From positions 182,223 through 246,222 of the forward strand of contig CAZFSS010000002.1 of the NCBI GenBank assembly GCA_964521715.1: a stretch of DNA of 64,000 bases, given 5' to 3'. Of this stretch, positions 49,303 through 58,606 are shown one piece after another; the first letter of the stretch is position 1, and each line of letters begins with the position of its first letter. A program made the position numbers and the translations under genes. The stretch comes from DAOVRD01 sp964521715. GTDB lineage: Bacteria > Planctomycetota > Brocadiia > SM23-32. The notes below the pieces were generated by a model that was not told where the DNA came from, made no database searches, and was given only the letters and a program-made list of their open reading frames with translations.

Positions 49303-52300
49303 CTACGGCCCGATTATGACGCGGCTGATCCACAGGTTGCGGTCCTCGCCCTTGTCGGGCTCCCAGGCGTCGTTGGTGAACTCGACCGCCAGCCTGTGCA
49401 CGCCGGCCTCGACGCTCGTCGGGAACGCCAGCGACTCCCAGCCGCCCGCCTGTAACTGCTGCGCGCCGATGGGCTGGCCGTCGACGAGCACGCGGACCTC
49501 CGGATACTGGCCGCCGGCCGGCGTGCCGCGCGCCACGACCTCGATCACGTAACGCCCGGCCCGCATGAAGCTGACATCGAGCTCGATCGCGCCGTTGGAG
49601 CCCATGTACGCCGCGCTGCCCTCGCGGCTGAAATTGGGCAGCTCGCCGACGGGCCTCATCCGCGCGCCGGAGATGACGGTGCCCCCCCGCCCGGCGGCGA
49701 ACGAAGCGCCCAGGTTCATCAGCAATCCGCTCAGGTAGCGGGCCGCGCCGTCATACGAGCGCACGCGCCCGTCCCACGCCACCTGGTCGATCAGCCAGAA
49801 TCCGCCGTCGTCCTGGATCTTGACGAGCCCGGCCGGCCTCAGCAGGTCTACCTGCGGGCCCGGCGCGCTCTCGGCATAGAAGAACTTGTCCAGCGCGACG
49901 TTGCGGTCCTCCCCCTTTTCCGGGTCCCAGGAGTCGTTGGTGAAGGCCAGGCGCAGCCGGTGTCGGCCTGCCTCCGCCCTGGCGCGGGTAGAGAAGGCGC
50001 CCTCCTCGGGACCGGCAACGTTCAGGTCCCCGACCGGCGTGCCGTCAAGCGAGACGGCCACGTTCGGGAAGACGCCGCCGACGGGCGTGCCGCTGCCGAC
50101 GACGCCGAAGACGTACTCGCCCGTGCTCGGCAGGACGATCTCGCCCTCGACGGCCGCGTTGGTCCACATGTAGAGGCGGCCCTCGGCCATCCGCACCTGC
50201 TGCGCCGGATCCGCCGGCCGCATGGATTCAGCTTCGATGATCGAGCACTCCTCCAGGGGCGGCGGGCGGCGCGTCACCTCGCCGTGCAGCACGCCCGTGA
50301 AGAGCGGATGCTCCCTGGGCCATTCCTGGCTCCAGTCGAAGATCCAGTAGAGATCCTCGTTCAGCATGCCGTCCATGAGCGGGTCGCCGCGGTCGGCGAT
50401 GAGGACGGGCACCTGCATGGTCGGCTGCACCGCCAGCTCGCCCGGAACCACGTCGCGCAGGGCGGCCATCGCCCCTTCGTCCACGCCGTGGAGCAGCGCC
50501 GCGCCTCCGCCCCGGACGAACTCCTGCAAGCGCTGCCGAGCCGCGGCGACTTCCTGGGATGTGCCGTCGAGCACCAGCACCGAGTAACCCGAAAGGTCGG
50601 CGGTCGAGAGCCGGCCCGTCAGGTCATCGCACTCGGCCCCGACGCCGTTCAGGCCCTCGTCGAGCGCCAGCGTCCCACGCACGAGTCCGAGCCGCCGCCG
50701 GACCGGCTGCTCCCGCCACGCGTGGCCGACCAGCCGCTCGAACATGAGCTGCGCCATCGGCTCGAGGCCGAGCTTCTCGCCGATCAGGAGCTGCGAGAGG
50801 ATGTAGCGCCCTTTGCCATGCAGCATCTCGACGAGGAGCGCGGCTTCGAGGCCCTGCGGGCCGCCCGCGTCCACGAAGACGCGGAAGGCGCCCTCACGGG
50901 GCTTCGCGATCAGGCGCCGGGCCACGAAGTTGTCGTCCCGCCAGAACTTGAACGCATCGTCGGGCAGGCCGTCCATGACGCCGCCCGCGCGCGAGCGCAG
51001 GAAGGCGATCGTGGCAGCCCGCTCCTCCAGGCGCGCCGGCAACATGTCGGCCGGGTAGCGATCCTGCTCGAGGACGAGCACCGTCCCGCCGCCCGCCACG
51101 AAATCCGCGAGCGCCGCGTGCGCGCCGCCTCCCACGACCGGCATCTCCTCCCGGCCGGCCAACCCGTCCAGCGCGTGCGGCCCGATGATGAGGACGCGAG
51201 CGCCGGAGGCGCCGGCGTCCGCCAGGTCCCCGATCACGACCGGCTCGACGCCCCCACGCCGCAGGACGTCCAGCAGCGCGTCCGGCATGCCGCAGACGGC
51301 GAGCCGCGTGCCGGCCGGCACGCCGAGCGGGCTCGGCGCGCGGGGGTAGACGCGGACTTCCGCCTCGGACTGGTACACGGTCCGCGTGCCGCTCTTGACG
51401 ATCAGCTCGAAGCTCAGATCGGTCGGCGCGTCCACGTCGGGCGTCGTGAGCTCAACCGTCGTCTCGACGCGCTCGGCCGGCGCGAGGGAGAAGTCCCGCT
51501 GCCCCTGCACCTGGCCCCCGAGCAGCCAGAAGAGCATCAGGTCGGCGGCCCGCAGCGTGTCGTTGTAGAGGAACACGGTGCGCCCGACCCGCTCGCCCCC
51601 GTAGAAGCGGCGGCCGCATTCCTTCACGAACGCCGCGTTGGGCTCGTAGGCCTGCCGGACGGCCAGGTACTGCTCGTTGGGGAACTCGCCGCTCTCCCAC
51701 AGCGTCCACGGGCACATGCCGGACACCTCCGCCGAGCGGTAGGCCTCGACCTGCATCCGCCAGGCCCACGCCTTGCACGTGCGCAGGCTCTGCCAGAGGC
51801 TCCGGTACGCCTCGTCGCCCAGGAAGGTGGTGAACCCGTGGGCGGAGCGGGCGGGCACCCAGAGGAACTCGCCGATGTAGAGCGGCTTCTTGCGGTCCCA
51901 CTCCCACTCGCGGCGGGGCCAGCCAGACACGAGCGTCTTGCCGTCGGCCCAGTAACACGTGTTCGGGTAGAGCGTCTCCTCGGGGAATTCGTGCGGGTAA
52001 TGGAGGTTGATCACGTCCGCCGCGCCGTCGGGATCTTCGTCGCCGTCGTACATGATGGGCCGCGTCGGGTCCAGGGACTTGACGAACCGGCCCAGCTCGC
52101 CCAGCCTCTTCTCGGTCTGGGGCACGCGGTCGCCGCCGACGTCCAGGATCTCATTCTCGATGCTGTACATCACGATCGACGGGTGGTTCTTGTCGCGGCG
52201 GGTGATGCCGCGCCAGTGCTCGCGGGCGTTCTGCCAGAACTCGTCACGCGCCAGGGCGTAGTTGCCGGCGTCACACCAGATGGCCGACTCCTGGATGATG

Positions 52301-53391
52301 GGCAGGCCCACTTCGTCGGCCACGTCATACCAGTTCTCGGGCCAGACGTTCGCGTGCAGGCGCATGGCCATGCAGTTGGCGCTGCGGATGCCCGCGTACT
52401 TGCCCCTGATCTCCTCGTTGCTGAGCAGGCCCCCGCCCGGCGGGTGTCCCGCCGTGGCCAAGAACTTCATCCGCACGCCGTTGAGCACGAAGCAGGCGCC
52501 GTCCGTCCAGAACTCGCGGAAGCCGAAGCGCGTGCTCCTGGCGTCCGCCTCCTCGCCGTCCGCGACGAGCCGGCTCTCCAAGCGATACAGGTGCGGCGAA
52601 TCGGGCATCCACAGCTTCGGCTCCGGCCAGGGCCTGGCCAGTGTGCACTCGGCCGTCGCTCCGGCCGGCACAGTGACGACCTCGGAGCCCAGGTCCAGCG
52701 CCGTGCGCCCCTCGTCCGTCACCTCGGCGCGCAGCGTCGCCTCGCGCGGCCGGTCGGACAGGTTCCTCAGGACGTATGTCGTCTCGACCCGCTTCTCGCG
52801 CACGGAGGTGACGATGGTCACGTCGTCGATGAAGACGTCGTTGCGGACGGCGAGGTCCACGCCCTGCCAGATGCCGAACATGGCTGTCTGCGAGCCGACC
52901 GGCGCCATGACGCGGCCCTCGACGGACTCGACCAGGTCGCGGCCGGGCATGTATTCGACCTCGCCGTCGATGAGGGCGCGGACGTCCTGCACGCGGACGA
53001 GCAGCGCATTCGGGCCGTCCGAGCGGCAGGCGTCGGTCGCCTCCACCTCGAACGGCTCCCAGCCGCCGTAGTGCGCCCCGACGCGCCGGCCGTTCACGTA
53101 GACCTCGCACGCGAACTTCACCCCGCCGAAGGAGAGGAAGACGTGCTTGCCCTGCGCAGCCGCCGGCAGCTCGAACGCGCGGCGATACCACGCGTAAGCC
53201 GGCTCCTCCTGCGAGAGGTGGGAGGGGACCGTCGCCTCCTCCCACTGACTGCCGAGCTGCGCCGTCTCCCCCGTCGCCGTCCGCTGGATGCTCCAGACGC
53301 CGTTCAGAGACTGCACCGTGTCGCCGGCAGCCGCAGCGGGCACGCCGCAGCTCGCCAGAACCAGGATCGCGACGAGTAAGCGTCCGGGCAT
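49303..53391 (-). CDS. Secreted GH2-family glycosidase with amidotransferase-like and carbohydrate-binding domains
   Basis: 1362 aa. Signal peptide MPGRLLVAILVLASCGVPAA. The GH2 sugar-binding domain (ATVPSHLSQEEPAYAWYRRA; GVKFACEVYVNGRRVGAHYG) and immunoglobulin-like domain are followed by the TIM barrel (about 290-600) with VMYSIENEILDVGG (acid/base) and LYIGEFLWVPARSA (nucleophile). After about residue 680 comes a class I glutamine-amidotransferase-like domain (VVIGDLADAGASGARVLIIG; GGGTVLVLEQDRYP), then two similar CBM-like domains, each ending in a TNDAWEPDKGEDRN or TNDSWDPEKGEDRN motif. The amidotransferase-like and repeated binding domains make it longer than typical GH2 enzymes. Extracellular or periplasmic glycan cleavage. 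Confidence 0.85.
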   Translation of the reverse strand: MPGRLLVAILVLASCGVPAAAAGDTVQSLNGVWSIQRTATGETAQLGSQWEEATVPSHLSQEEPAYAWYRRAFELPAAAQGKHVFLSFGGVKFACEVYVNGRRVGAHYGGWEPFEVEATDACRSDGPNALLVRVQDVRALIDGEVEYMPGRDLVESVEGRVMAPVGSQTAMFGIWQGVDLAVRNDVFIDDVTIVTSVREKRVETTYVLRNLSDRPREATLRAEVTDEGRTALDLGSEVVTVPAGATAECTLARPWPEPKLWMPDSPHLYRLESRLVADGEEADARSTRFGFREFWTDGACFVLNGVRMKFLATAGHPPGGGLLSNEEIRGKYAGIRSANCMAMRLHANVWPENWYDVADEVGLPIIQESAIWCDAGNYALARDEFWQNAREHWRGITRRDKNHPSIVMYSIENEILDVGGDRVPQTEKRLGELGRFVKSLDPTRPIMYDGDEDPDGAADVINLHYPHEFPEETLYPNTCYWADGKTLVSGWPRREWEWDRKKPLYIGEFLWVPARSAHGFTTFLGDEAYRSLWQSLRTCKAWAWRMQVEAYRSAEVSGMCPWTLWESGEFPNEQYLAVRQAYEPNAAFVKECGRRFYGGERVGRTVFLYNDTLRAADLMLFWLLGGQVQGQRDFSLAPAERVETTVELTTPDVDAPTDLSFELIVKSGTRTVYQSEAEVRVYPRAPSPLGVPAGTRLAVCGMPDALLDVLRRGGVEPVVIGDLADAGASGARVLIIGPHALDGLAGREEMPVVGGGAHAALADFVAGGGTVLVLEQDRYPADMLPARLEERAATIAFLRSRAGGVMDGLPDDAFKFWRDDNFVARRLIAKPREGAFRVFVDAGGPQGLEAALLVEMLHGKGRYILSQLLIGEKLGLEPMAQLMFERLVGHAWREQPVRRRLGLVRGTLALDEGLNGVGAECDDLTGRLSTADLSGYSVLVLDGTSQEVAAARQRLQEFVRGGGAALLHGVDEGAMAALRDVVPGELAVQPTMQVPVLIADRGDPLMDGMLNEDLYWIFDWSQEWPREHPLFTGVLHGEVTRRPPPLEECSIIEAESMRPADPAQQVRMAEGRLYMWTNAAVEGEIVLPSTGEYVFGVVGSGTPVGGVFPNVAVSLDGTPVGDLNVAGPEEGAFSTRARAEAGRHRLRLAFTNDSWDPEKGEDRNVALDKFFYAESAPGPQVDLLRPAGLVKIQDDGGFWLIDQVAWDGRVRSYDGAARYLSGLLMNLGASFAAGRGGTVISGARMRPVGELPNFSREGSAAYMGSNGAIELDVSFMRAGRYVIEVVARGTPAGGQYPEVRVLVDGQPIGAQQLQAGGWESLAFPTSVEAGVHRLAVEFTNDAWEPDKGEDRNLWISRVIIGP

Positions 53392-53441
53392 TTGTTCCTC
53401 TCCTCTAAGCGATTGCGTTCGGCCTCGTCGGCCCCCGCGTG

Positions 53442-53470
53442 AGTATCAGCCGCCGCCCCGCCGGTGTCAA
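53442..53470 (-). promoter_or_regulatory. Promoter of the GH2 gene
   Basis: Minus strand TTGACA (53465-53470), 17-base spacer and GATACT (53442-53447). The -35 sits only 7 bases from the -35 of the divergent promoter. Confidence 0.5.
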
Positions 53471-53477
53471 GGCCGGG

Positions 53478-53506
53478 TGGACAAAGGGCGGCCCCGGGCG
53501 TATAGT
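53478..53506 (+). promoter_or_regulatory. Promoter of the epimerase lipoprotein gene
   Basis: TGGACA (53478-53483), 17-base spacer, TATAGT (53501-53506), 55 bases before ATG 53562. Confidence 0.6.
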
Positions 53507-53561
53507 GACCTGCCGTCCACTGGGGAAACACGCGCAACACGAGCACATAGGAGCAACGACC

Positions 53562-54866
53562 ATGCACCGCCCGTCTCGCCGGCTGGCGTACTTGCTGATG
53601 CTGTCGTGCCTGGCTTTCGCGGGCTGCGCGTCGACGCCCGGGTCGGTCCCCTATCGGCCCTTCGAGGACTCCCACGTGGACCTGAAGGCGAGGATGCTGG
53701 CGCACCTGAGCGAGAACCTGGTGCCCTACTGGCTCCAGAACTGCGTGGACCGCGAATACGGCGGTTACCTGACCGTGCTGAACCGCGACGGCACGATGCA
53801 GAGCGGCGAGAAGATGATCGTCACTCAGACGCGCCAGATCTGGACGTTCTCCCGCCTGTGGGTGGACGGCTACCGCGACCCCCGCATCCGGGAGGCGGCC
53901 GAGCAGGGGCTCGAGTTCTTCCGCCGCCACTTCTGGGACGACGAGCACGAGGGATGGTTCTGGCAGGTGGGACGCGACGGGACGCTCCAGGACGCCAGCA
54001 AGTGGACCTACGGGCACGCGTTCGTGATCTACGCCATGGTCGAGTACTACCGGGCGTTCGGCGACCCGGAGGCGCTGGGGCTGGCGCGCACCACGTTCGA
54101 CGTGCTGGAGCGCCACGCCAAGGACCCGGCCAACCCCGGCTACAGGGACTTCATGACCCGCGACTGGCAGCCCGACCCCGACAATAACGGCCACGTCAAG
54201 ACCATGAACACGCACCTGCACCTGATGGAGGCGTTCATGGAGCTCTACATCGAAACGCAGGACCCCCTGCACGGCAAGCGGCTCCGGGAGATGCTCGACA
54301 TCCTGGTCGAGAAGTGCTACATGCCCCAGCATCGGTGCTGCATTGACGGGTTCTACTACGACTGGTCGCCGGCTCGGGACGGCTTCTTCGGGGAGAGGGA
54401 CAAGATCACCTCGTACGGGCACAACGTGGAGTTCGCGTGGCTGATGCAGCGGGCGGCCCGGGTCCTGGGCCTTCCCGAGGAGCGTTACCGCCAGATCGGG
54501 CTGACCCTGGTGGACCACGCCCTCCAATACGGCTGGGTCGAGCACGAGGGCGCCGGCGCCATGTGCTACGAGGGACCGTGGGCCGGGGCCGCCACCAACC
54601 GCGTCATCGAGTGGTGGACGCAGGCTGAGACCGCCGTCGCCCTGGACTGGGCCTACCGCACCACGGGCGAGGGCCGCTACCTGGACGCCCTGCGCAAGCA
54701 GATCATCTGGATCCTCGAGCGGCAGGCCGATCCGGTCTACGGCGGCTGGTACAGCAGTCTGGCGCCGGATGGCGCTCCCCTCAGCGACGCCAAGTCGGGC
54801 ATATGGCACGGCGCTTACCACGACGTGCGCGCATGCCTGAATGTGGGCCTCGGAACGTGGGAGTAA
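53562..54866 (+). CDS. N-acylglucosamine/cellobiose 2-epimerase-family lipoprotein
   Basis: 434 aa. Leader RRLAYLLMLSCLAFAGCAST with lipobox AFAGC, so it is anchored outside the cytoplasm. The alpha/alpha-toroid carries the family histidines in MNTHLHLMEAFMELYIETQD and SYGHNVEFAWLMQRAARV, and the acid EWWTQAETAVALDWAY; these strings match cellobiose 2-epimerases more closely than GlcNAc epimerases. Likely epimerises the reducing end of beta-linked oligosaccharides such as those released by the GH2 protein, with which it shares a divergent promoter region. Confidence 0.85.
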   Translation: MHRPSRRLAYLLMLSCLAFAGCASTPGSVPYRPFEDSHVDLKARMLAHLSENLVPYWLQNCVDREYGGYLTVLNRDGTMQSGEKMIVTQTRQIWTFSRLWVDGYRDPRIREAAEQGLEFFRRHFWDDEHEGWFWQVGRDGTLQDASKWTYGHAFVIYAMVEYYRAFGDPEALGLARTTFDVLERHAKDPANPGYRDFMTRDWQPDPDNNGHVKTMNTHLHLMEAFMELYIETQDPLHGKRLREMLDILVEKCYMPQHRCCIDGFYYDWSPARDGFFGERDKITSYGHNVEFAWLMQRAARVLGLPEERYRQIGLTLVDHALQYGWVEHEGAGAMCYEGPWAGAATNRVIEWWTQAETAVALDWAYRTTGEGRYLDALRKQIIWILERQADPVYGGWYSSLAPDGAPLSDAKSGIWHGAYHDVRACLNVGLGTWE

Positions 54867-55063
54867 GCGCGGGGCGAGAACGTCCAGGATGGCCATCCGA
54901 GGCAACGAGACGGCCGGAGAGGGGTCCAGGGCGTCTGCAACGCTTGCACTACGGGTGCCTTTGGCGTTATCCTGTATCAGGCCTTGAGTTGTGAAGCATT
55001 GGCGTGCCTGGACTGGGGCTGACACCATTCTGTTCTGTCCCCTCCAGGGGACGGAGGTTCCTG

Positions 55064-55077
55064 AGCGGAGGCGCTCC
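55064..55077 (+). promoter_or_regulatory. RBS-sequestering hairpin before the GGDEF gene
   Basis: GAGCG GAGG CGCTC: a five-base stem with the Shine-Dalgarno GAGG in its loop, ending 2 bases before ATG 55080. A second stem GTCCCCTCCAGGGGAC lies at 55038-55053. It could control translation. Confidence 0.35.
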
Positions 55078-55079
55078 GA

Positions 55080-56327
55080 ATGAGACCGCCGCGGGCCGGC
55101 AAGAGCGACGCAAAGGAGGATACCTCGAAGGAGGTCCGGTCCGCCTCCCTCAGGACGGTCCTGTGCGCGCTGCTGATGAACGCCCTGCTGTGGTTCTCGG
55201 CGTACAAGCTTGCCGGCGGCGGGGATCTCAGGTTGAAGTTCGTGGTCTCCGTCTGGTCCCTGTTCGCCTGGTCCGTCATCGTGACCGCGTACGCGGTGAT
55301 GTGCTTCTGGCGGACGCGGCGGTATCTGGCCGCCGGCCCGGAGGATGAGGGGCAGATAGACTCGCTGACGGGCCTGCCGAACCGCCAGGCGCTGATGGCG
55401 CAACTGGAGCGCGCCGGCGTCACGTCGCACGGCCCCGGCATGCGCATCCGGCTGGTCGACGTGGACCTGGTAAACTTGAACAAGGTGAACTACGAGTTCG
55501 GCCAGATGGTCGGGGACGCCGTCCTGCAGGACATCGCCGACCTGCTGCGCGAGGCCATACCCAAGGGGGCGCTGCTCGGCCGGCTGGGCGGCGACGAGTT
55601 CCTGATCATCCTGCCGGAGGCAAGCACGGCCGAGGCGGAATCGCTGGCGAACATGATCAGCGCCGCTGTGGACGAATACAGGCTGAACCTCGGCGAGCAG
55701 GGCGTGGTCAAGTCCATCAAGGCCAACGTCAGCGTGGCCTCCTACTTGCCCGAGCAGGCTTCGCTGCATGAGGCCGTCACGCTCGCCAAGGAATCCACTG
55801 CTCATGGCAAGCTGCCCGGCGTTGAGACAGAGACCGAGCAGCACTTCTACCACGCGATGCGCGTCACCCTGGGCGCCTTTGCCGTCCACCACTGGGAGGG
55901 CGTCAGTCAGGCCGACCAGCAGGACTTCAAGCTCTGGCAGAGCTACCTGGAGGACAAGGTCACAAGCCGCATGGTCGGGGACATCATGCGTCTGCTGGAC
56001 GAGAAGATCGACGAGAACTGGGTGGACTTCGTGGCCGCCGTGCCCGCAGCCGGCGGCGCAGGGGGAGGGCGAACCTATCCCGCCCGCCACCTGGGCGAAG
56101 CCGTCGCCACCAAGCTCGGCGTCCCCTACCGCGAGGTGATGCGCGCCGAGGCCCGGGGGCCCGACACCCGCACCGTCGAGCCCATCGTCGACGCCACCAT
56201 CAGGAAGGGCGAGGGCATCCTGCTGATCTCCGACATCATCAGCTCCGGCATCGTCGAGCGCAAATGTGTCAAGAAGCTCTCGGCAGCCGGCGCCCACGTC
56301 TACGTCATCGCCTGGGCCGCCTACTGA
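55080..56327 (+). CDS. GGDEF domain fused to a phosphoribosyltransferase-like domain
   Basis: 415 aa. Two membrane helices (TVLCALLMNALLWFSAYKLA; LFAWSVIVTAYAVMCFW) lead into a diguanylate-cyclase fold: DSLTGLPNRQALMAQLERAG, LVDVDLVNLNKVNYEFGQMV and the intact RLGGDEFLIILPEA. The residues that would form an RxxD inhibitory site five before GGDEF are PKGA, so no product-inhibition site is seen. The final 110 residues (RHLGEAVATKLGVPYREVMR; GEGILLISDIISSGIVERKC) look like a PRTase fold with a PRPP-type loop SDIISSG and ComF-like ending VYVIAWAAY. A GGDEF-PRTase fusion is not a standard architecture. Confidence 0.75.
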   Translation: MRPPRAGKSDAKEDTSKEVRSASLRTVLCALLMNALLWFSAYKLAGGGDLRLKFVVSVWSLFAWSVIVTAYAVMCFWRTRRYLAAGPEDEGQIDSLTGLPNRQALMAQLERAGVTSHGPGMRIRLVDVDLVNLNKVNYEFGQMVGDAVLQDIADLLREAIPKGALLGRLGGDEFLIILPEASTAEAESLANMISAAVDEYRLNLGEQGVVKSIKANVSVASYLPEQASLHEAVTLAKESTAHGKLPGVETETEQHFYHAMRVTLGAFAVHHWEGVSQADQQDFKLWQSYLEDKVTSRMVGDIMRLLDEKIDENWVDFVAAVPAAGGAGGGRTYPARHLGEAVATKLGVPYREVMRAEARGPDTRTVEPIVDATIRKGEGILLISDIISSGIVERKCVKKLSAAGAHVYVIAWAAY

Positions 56328-56335
56328 GCCGGCCG

Positions 56336-56480
56336 CCGCAGTTTCCCTTCTCCTGCTCTTGCTCTTACTCCTGCTCTTGCTGTTCGTTGTTCGTCGCTCC
56401 CCTTCGGCTGCGCTCAGGGCCTTCGGGTTGCTCGTCGTTACTGGCAACTGGCAACTGTCCACTGGCCACTGCCGTCACCG
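56336..56480. repeat. Repeat run between two genes
   Basis: Contains CTTACTCCTGCTCTTGCTG, TTCGTTGTTCGTCGC, CCCCTTCGGCTGCGCTCAGG, CCTTCGGGTTGCTCGT and ACTGGCAACTGGCAACTGTC followed by CACTGGCCACTGCC. The same components appear before the terminase genes. Confidence 0.7.
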
Positions 56481-56574
56481 TCCCCGTATAATGCCCCGTC
56501 GCCGACCGCCCAGCGGCGGGCGCGGCAACGGACCGGGAGAAACGCTGAAGGACCTCTGCCGAGGGGGAGTGGCC

Positions 56575-57591
56575 ATGGACAGGTTGAGATGCGGCGTGAT
56601 CGGGTTGGGCACGTTCGGCGAGACGCACCTTCAGGCCTACAGGGACCATCCCGGAGCGGAACTCGCCGCCGTCTGCGACGTGAACGAGCAGCGCCTGGCC
56701 GCCGCGGCCGAGCGTTACGGCGTGAAGCAGCGTTTCACCGACTACGGCGACCTGCTGGCTGTGGAGGGGCTGGACGCCGTCAGCGTCGTGACGCCCGACT
56801 TCGCCCACACGGACATCGTCGTGGACGCCATAAGGGCCGGCAAGGCCGTCCTTTGCGAGAAGCCGCTCGCGACCACTCTGGAGGACTGCGACCGGATCGG
56901 CGAGGCGCTCCGAGCCAACCCCGTCCCCTTCATGGTGGACTTCCACAACCGCTGGAACCCGGGCCTTTCGCGCATCAAGCAGGCCGTCGACGCCGGCGAG
57001 CTGGGCCCGGTCCAGATGATCTACCACCGGCTCTCGGACACGATCTTCGTCCCCACGAAGATGCTCTCCTGGGCGGGACGGTCCACCGTCCTCTGGTTCC
57101 TGTGCAGCCACTGCCTGGACGCGCTGCGCTGGATCCTCAGCGACGAGGTGGCGCGCGTGTACACCGTCTGCGGCTCCCGCGTGCTCAAGGGGATGGGCAT
57201 CGACACGCCGGACTACTACTTCAGCGTCGTGGAGTTCCGCGGCGGCGCGAAGGCCGTGATCGAGAACTGCTGGATACTGCCGCAGTCGAGGCCCAGCGTC
57301 GTGGACTTCAAGCTGGAAGTGGTCGGCCAGAAGGGGGCCTTCTCCTTCGACCCGTTCCCCGAACGCCTGCTGAAGCTGACCGCAGACAGGGTCTCCACGG
57401 TCGACAGCTACGCCTGCGTGCCCGTGCACGGAAGGACCGTCGGGTTCTGCGTGGACAGCATCCTTTACTTCGTGGACTGCCTGCTGAAGGGCGAAAAGCC
57501 GATGGTGGGCTTCGAGGACGGGCGGGAGGCGACGCGCGTGATCCTGGCGATGGAGCAGTCCGTGCGCGAAGGCCGCCCCGTCGACCTCTGA
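56575..57591 (+). CDS. Gfo/Idh/MocA-family oxidoreductase
   Basis: 338 aa, ATG 56575 with GAGGGGGAG seven bases before. Rossmann start CGVIGLGTFGETHLQAYRDH, then AVCDVNEQRLAAAAERYGVK, VVTPDFAHTDIVVDAIRAGK and CEKPLATTLEDCDR (EKP), with the family DFHNRWNPGLSR and HCLDALRWILSDEVAR later. NAD(P)-dependent sugar or inositol-type dehydrogenase. Substrate unknown; the sugar-processing neighbours fit. Confidence 0.9.
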   Translation: MDRLRCGVIGLGTFGETHLQAYRDHPGAELAAVCDVNEQRLAAAAERYGVKQRFTDYGDLLAVEGLDAVSVVTPDFAHTDIVVDAIRAGKAVLCEKPLATTLEDCDRIGEALRANPVPFMVDFHNRWNPGLSRIKQAVDAGELGPVQMIYHRLSDTIFVPTKMLSWAGRSTVLWFLCSHCLDALRWILSDEVARVYTVCGSRVLKGMGIDTPDYYFSVVEFRGGAKAVIENCWILPQSRPSVVDFKLEVVGQKGAFSFDPFPERLLKLTADRVSTVDSYACVPVHGRTVGFCVDSILYFVDCLLKGEKPMVGFEDGREATRVILAMEQSVREGRPVDL

Positions 57592-57593
57592 CC

Positions 57594-58148
57594 CTACGCG
57601 GAAGGCCGCAGCGCGGCCCGGCCGTAGTCAACCATCGAGGCGAGCGTCACGGCCGCCACAAGGAAGCTGAGCCCGTAGACGACGTGATCCCCCCAGGTCC
57701 CCCAGTAGAGGGGACCGCCCATCAGCACGAGGGCGCTGACGCCCTGCACCATCGCCTTCAGCTTGCCCGTGTAGCGGGCGCTTACGTCCTCGCCGCGGCG
57801 CATCATGAACATCCGCGCGTACCCGACCGTTACGTCCCGTATCGCCATCACCAGCGGAACGAACGCCAGGCACCGCCCGACCATCGCCAGCGACCAGTAG
57901 ACGATCAGCCGCGACACGCTGTCGGCGTACGGATCGAAGACCTTGCCCCATGGGCTGACGGCTCCGTGGCGCCGCGCCAGGTAGCCGTCCAGCAGATCGC
58001 TCAGCTCGATGGCGAGCACAAGGCCCGTCGAGGCGATGACGGCCCAGTCCCGGTCACGGGACCAGATCGTGAGGACGGCCACGGGCAGCGCCAGGACGAG
58101 CCGCGATCCCGTCACCAGGTTGATCCAGAGGACCCCTTGTCTGCTCAC
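57594..58148 (-). CDS. CDP-alcohol phosphatidyltransferase
   Basis: 184 aa. The catalytic motif DLLDGYLARRHGAVSPWGKV...FDPYAD has every residue of D-x2-D-G-x2-A-R-x8-G-x3-D-x3-D. About six membrane helices are predicted. PgsA-like by length and motif; without a search, phosphatidylglycerophosphate synthase and phosphatidylinositol-type enzymes cannot be separated. Convergent with the oxidoreductase gene. Confidence 0.85.
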   Translation of the reverse strand: MSRQGVLWINLVTGSRLVLALPVAVLTIWSRDRDWAVIASTGLVLAIELSDLLDGYLARRHGAVSPWGKVFDPYADSVSRLIVYWSLAMVGRCLAFVPLVMAIRDVTVGYARMFMMRRGEDVSARYTGKLKAMVQGVSALVLMGGPLYWGTWGDHVVYGLSFLVAAVTLASMVDYGRAALRPSA

Positions 58149-58606
58149 GGTCAGTGCAGGAAGTCGAAGCGGTTCGCTGCGCAGATGCCCCTAGACGGTT
58201 TGGCGCGACGGGGCGATTGCCGCAAGGCCCCATGACGTTAGCAATTCGGTGCGGCGTTTGCAAGAGACCGGCCGTCGCGATGCTAAAGGGTTGCGAAGCA
58301 CGAGGATGCGTGGACCGAGCTGGCGTGGCGCAGCGGACGCCGGCGGCCTTTTCGCTTGAAGTCCGACCCCGTTCTGCTATAATCCACACTGAGGCGCCGG
58401 GCCGTATGCCAGCCGCGGGGGGATTGCCCTTCGCGCGGGGCGGCAAGTGCTATTCCTTGCTTGACCCGGTCGTCGCGGGGCGCGGCGCCATCGCTCCTCT
58501 ATGCTGGGACTTCATCCCGTTCGTCGGAGGCGACCTCTTCGTACGGCAGGACGAAGGGTCCGCAAGCCCGAGTCTTCGTCATCCGACAGAAGGTGGTTGA
58601 GCTGCA
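58149..58606. other. Intergenic region upstream of the ffh operon
   Basis: 458 bases between two divergent genes. It contains the ffh promoter. Short frames exist but none is credible; I see no SRP RNA signature. The leader from about 58390 to 58606 is long (about 215 bases) and may hold control structure. Confidence 0.4.
58356..58383 (+). promoter_or_regulatory. Promoter of the ffh operon
   Basis: TTGAAG (58356-58361), 16-base spacer, perfect TATAAT (58378-58383). The strongest promoter match in the window; predicts a leader of about 215 bases. Confidence 0.75.

Noticed and set aside
49960..53379. 1139-codon plus-strand frame over the GH2 gene
   Set aside because: Same-register antisense shadow; the minus strand carries signal peptide, catalytic motifs and binding domains.
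53304..56462. 1052-codon minus-strand frame over the epimerase and GGDEF genes
   Set aside because: It covers two plus-strand genes with clear motifs, and has no recognisable domain of its own.
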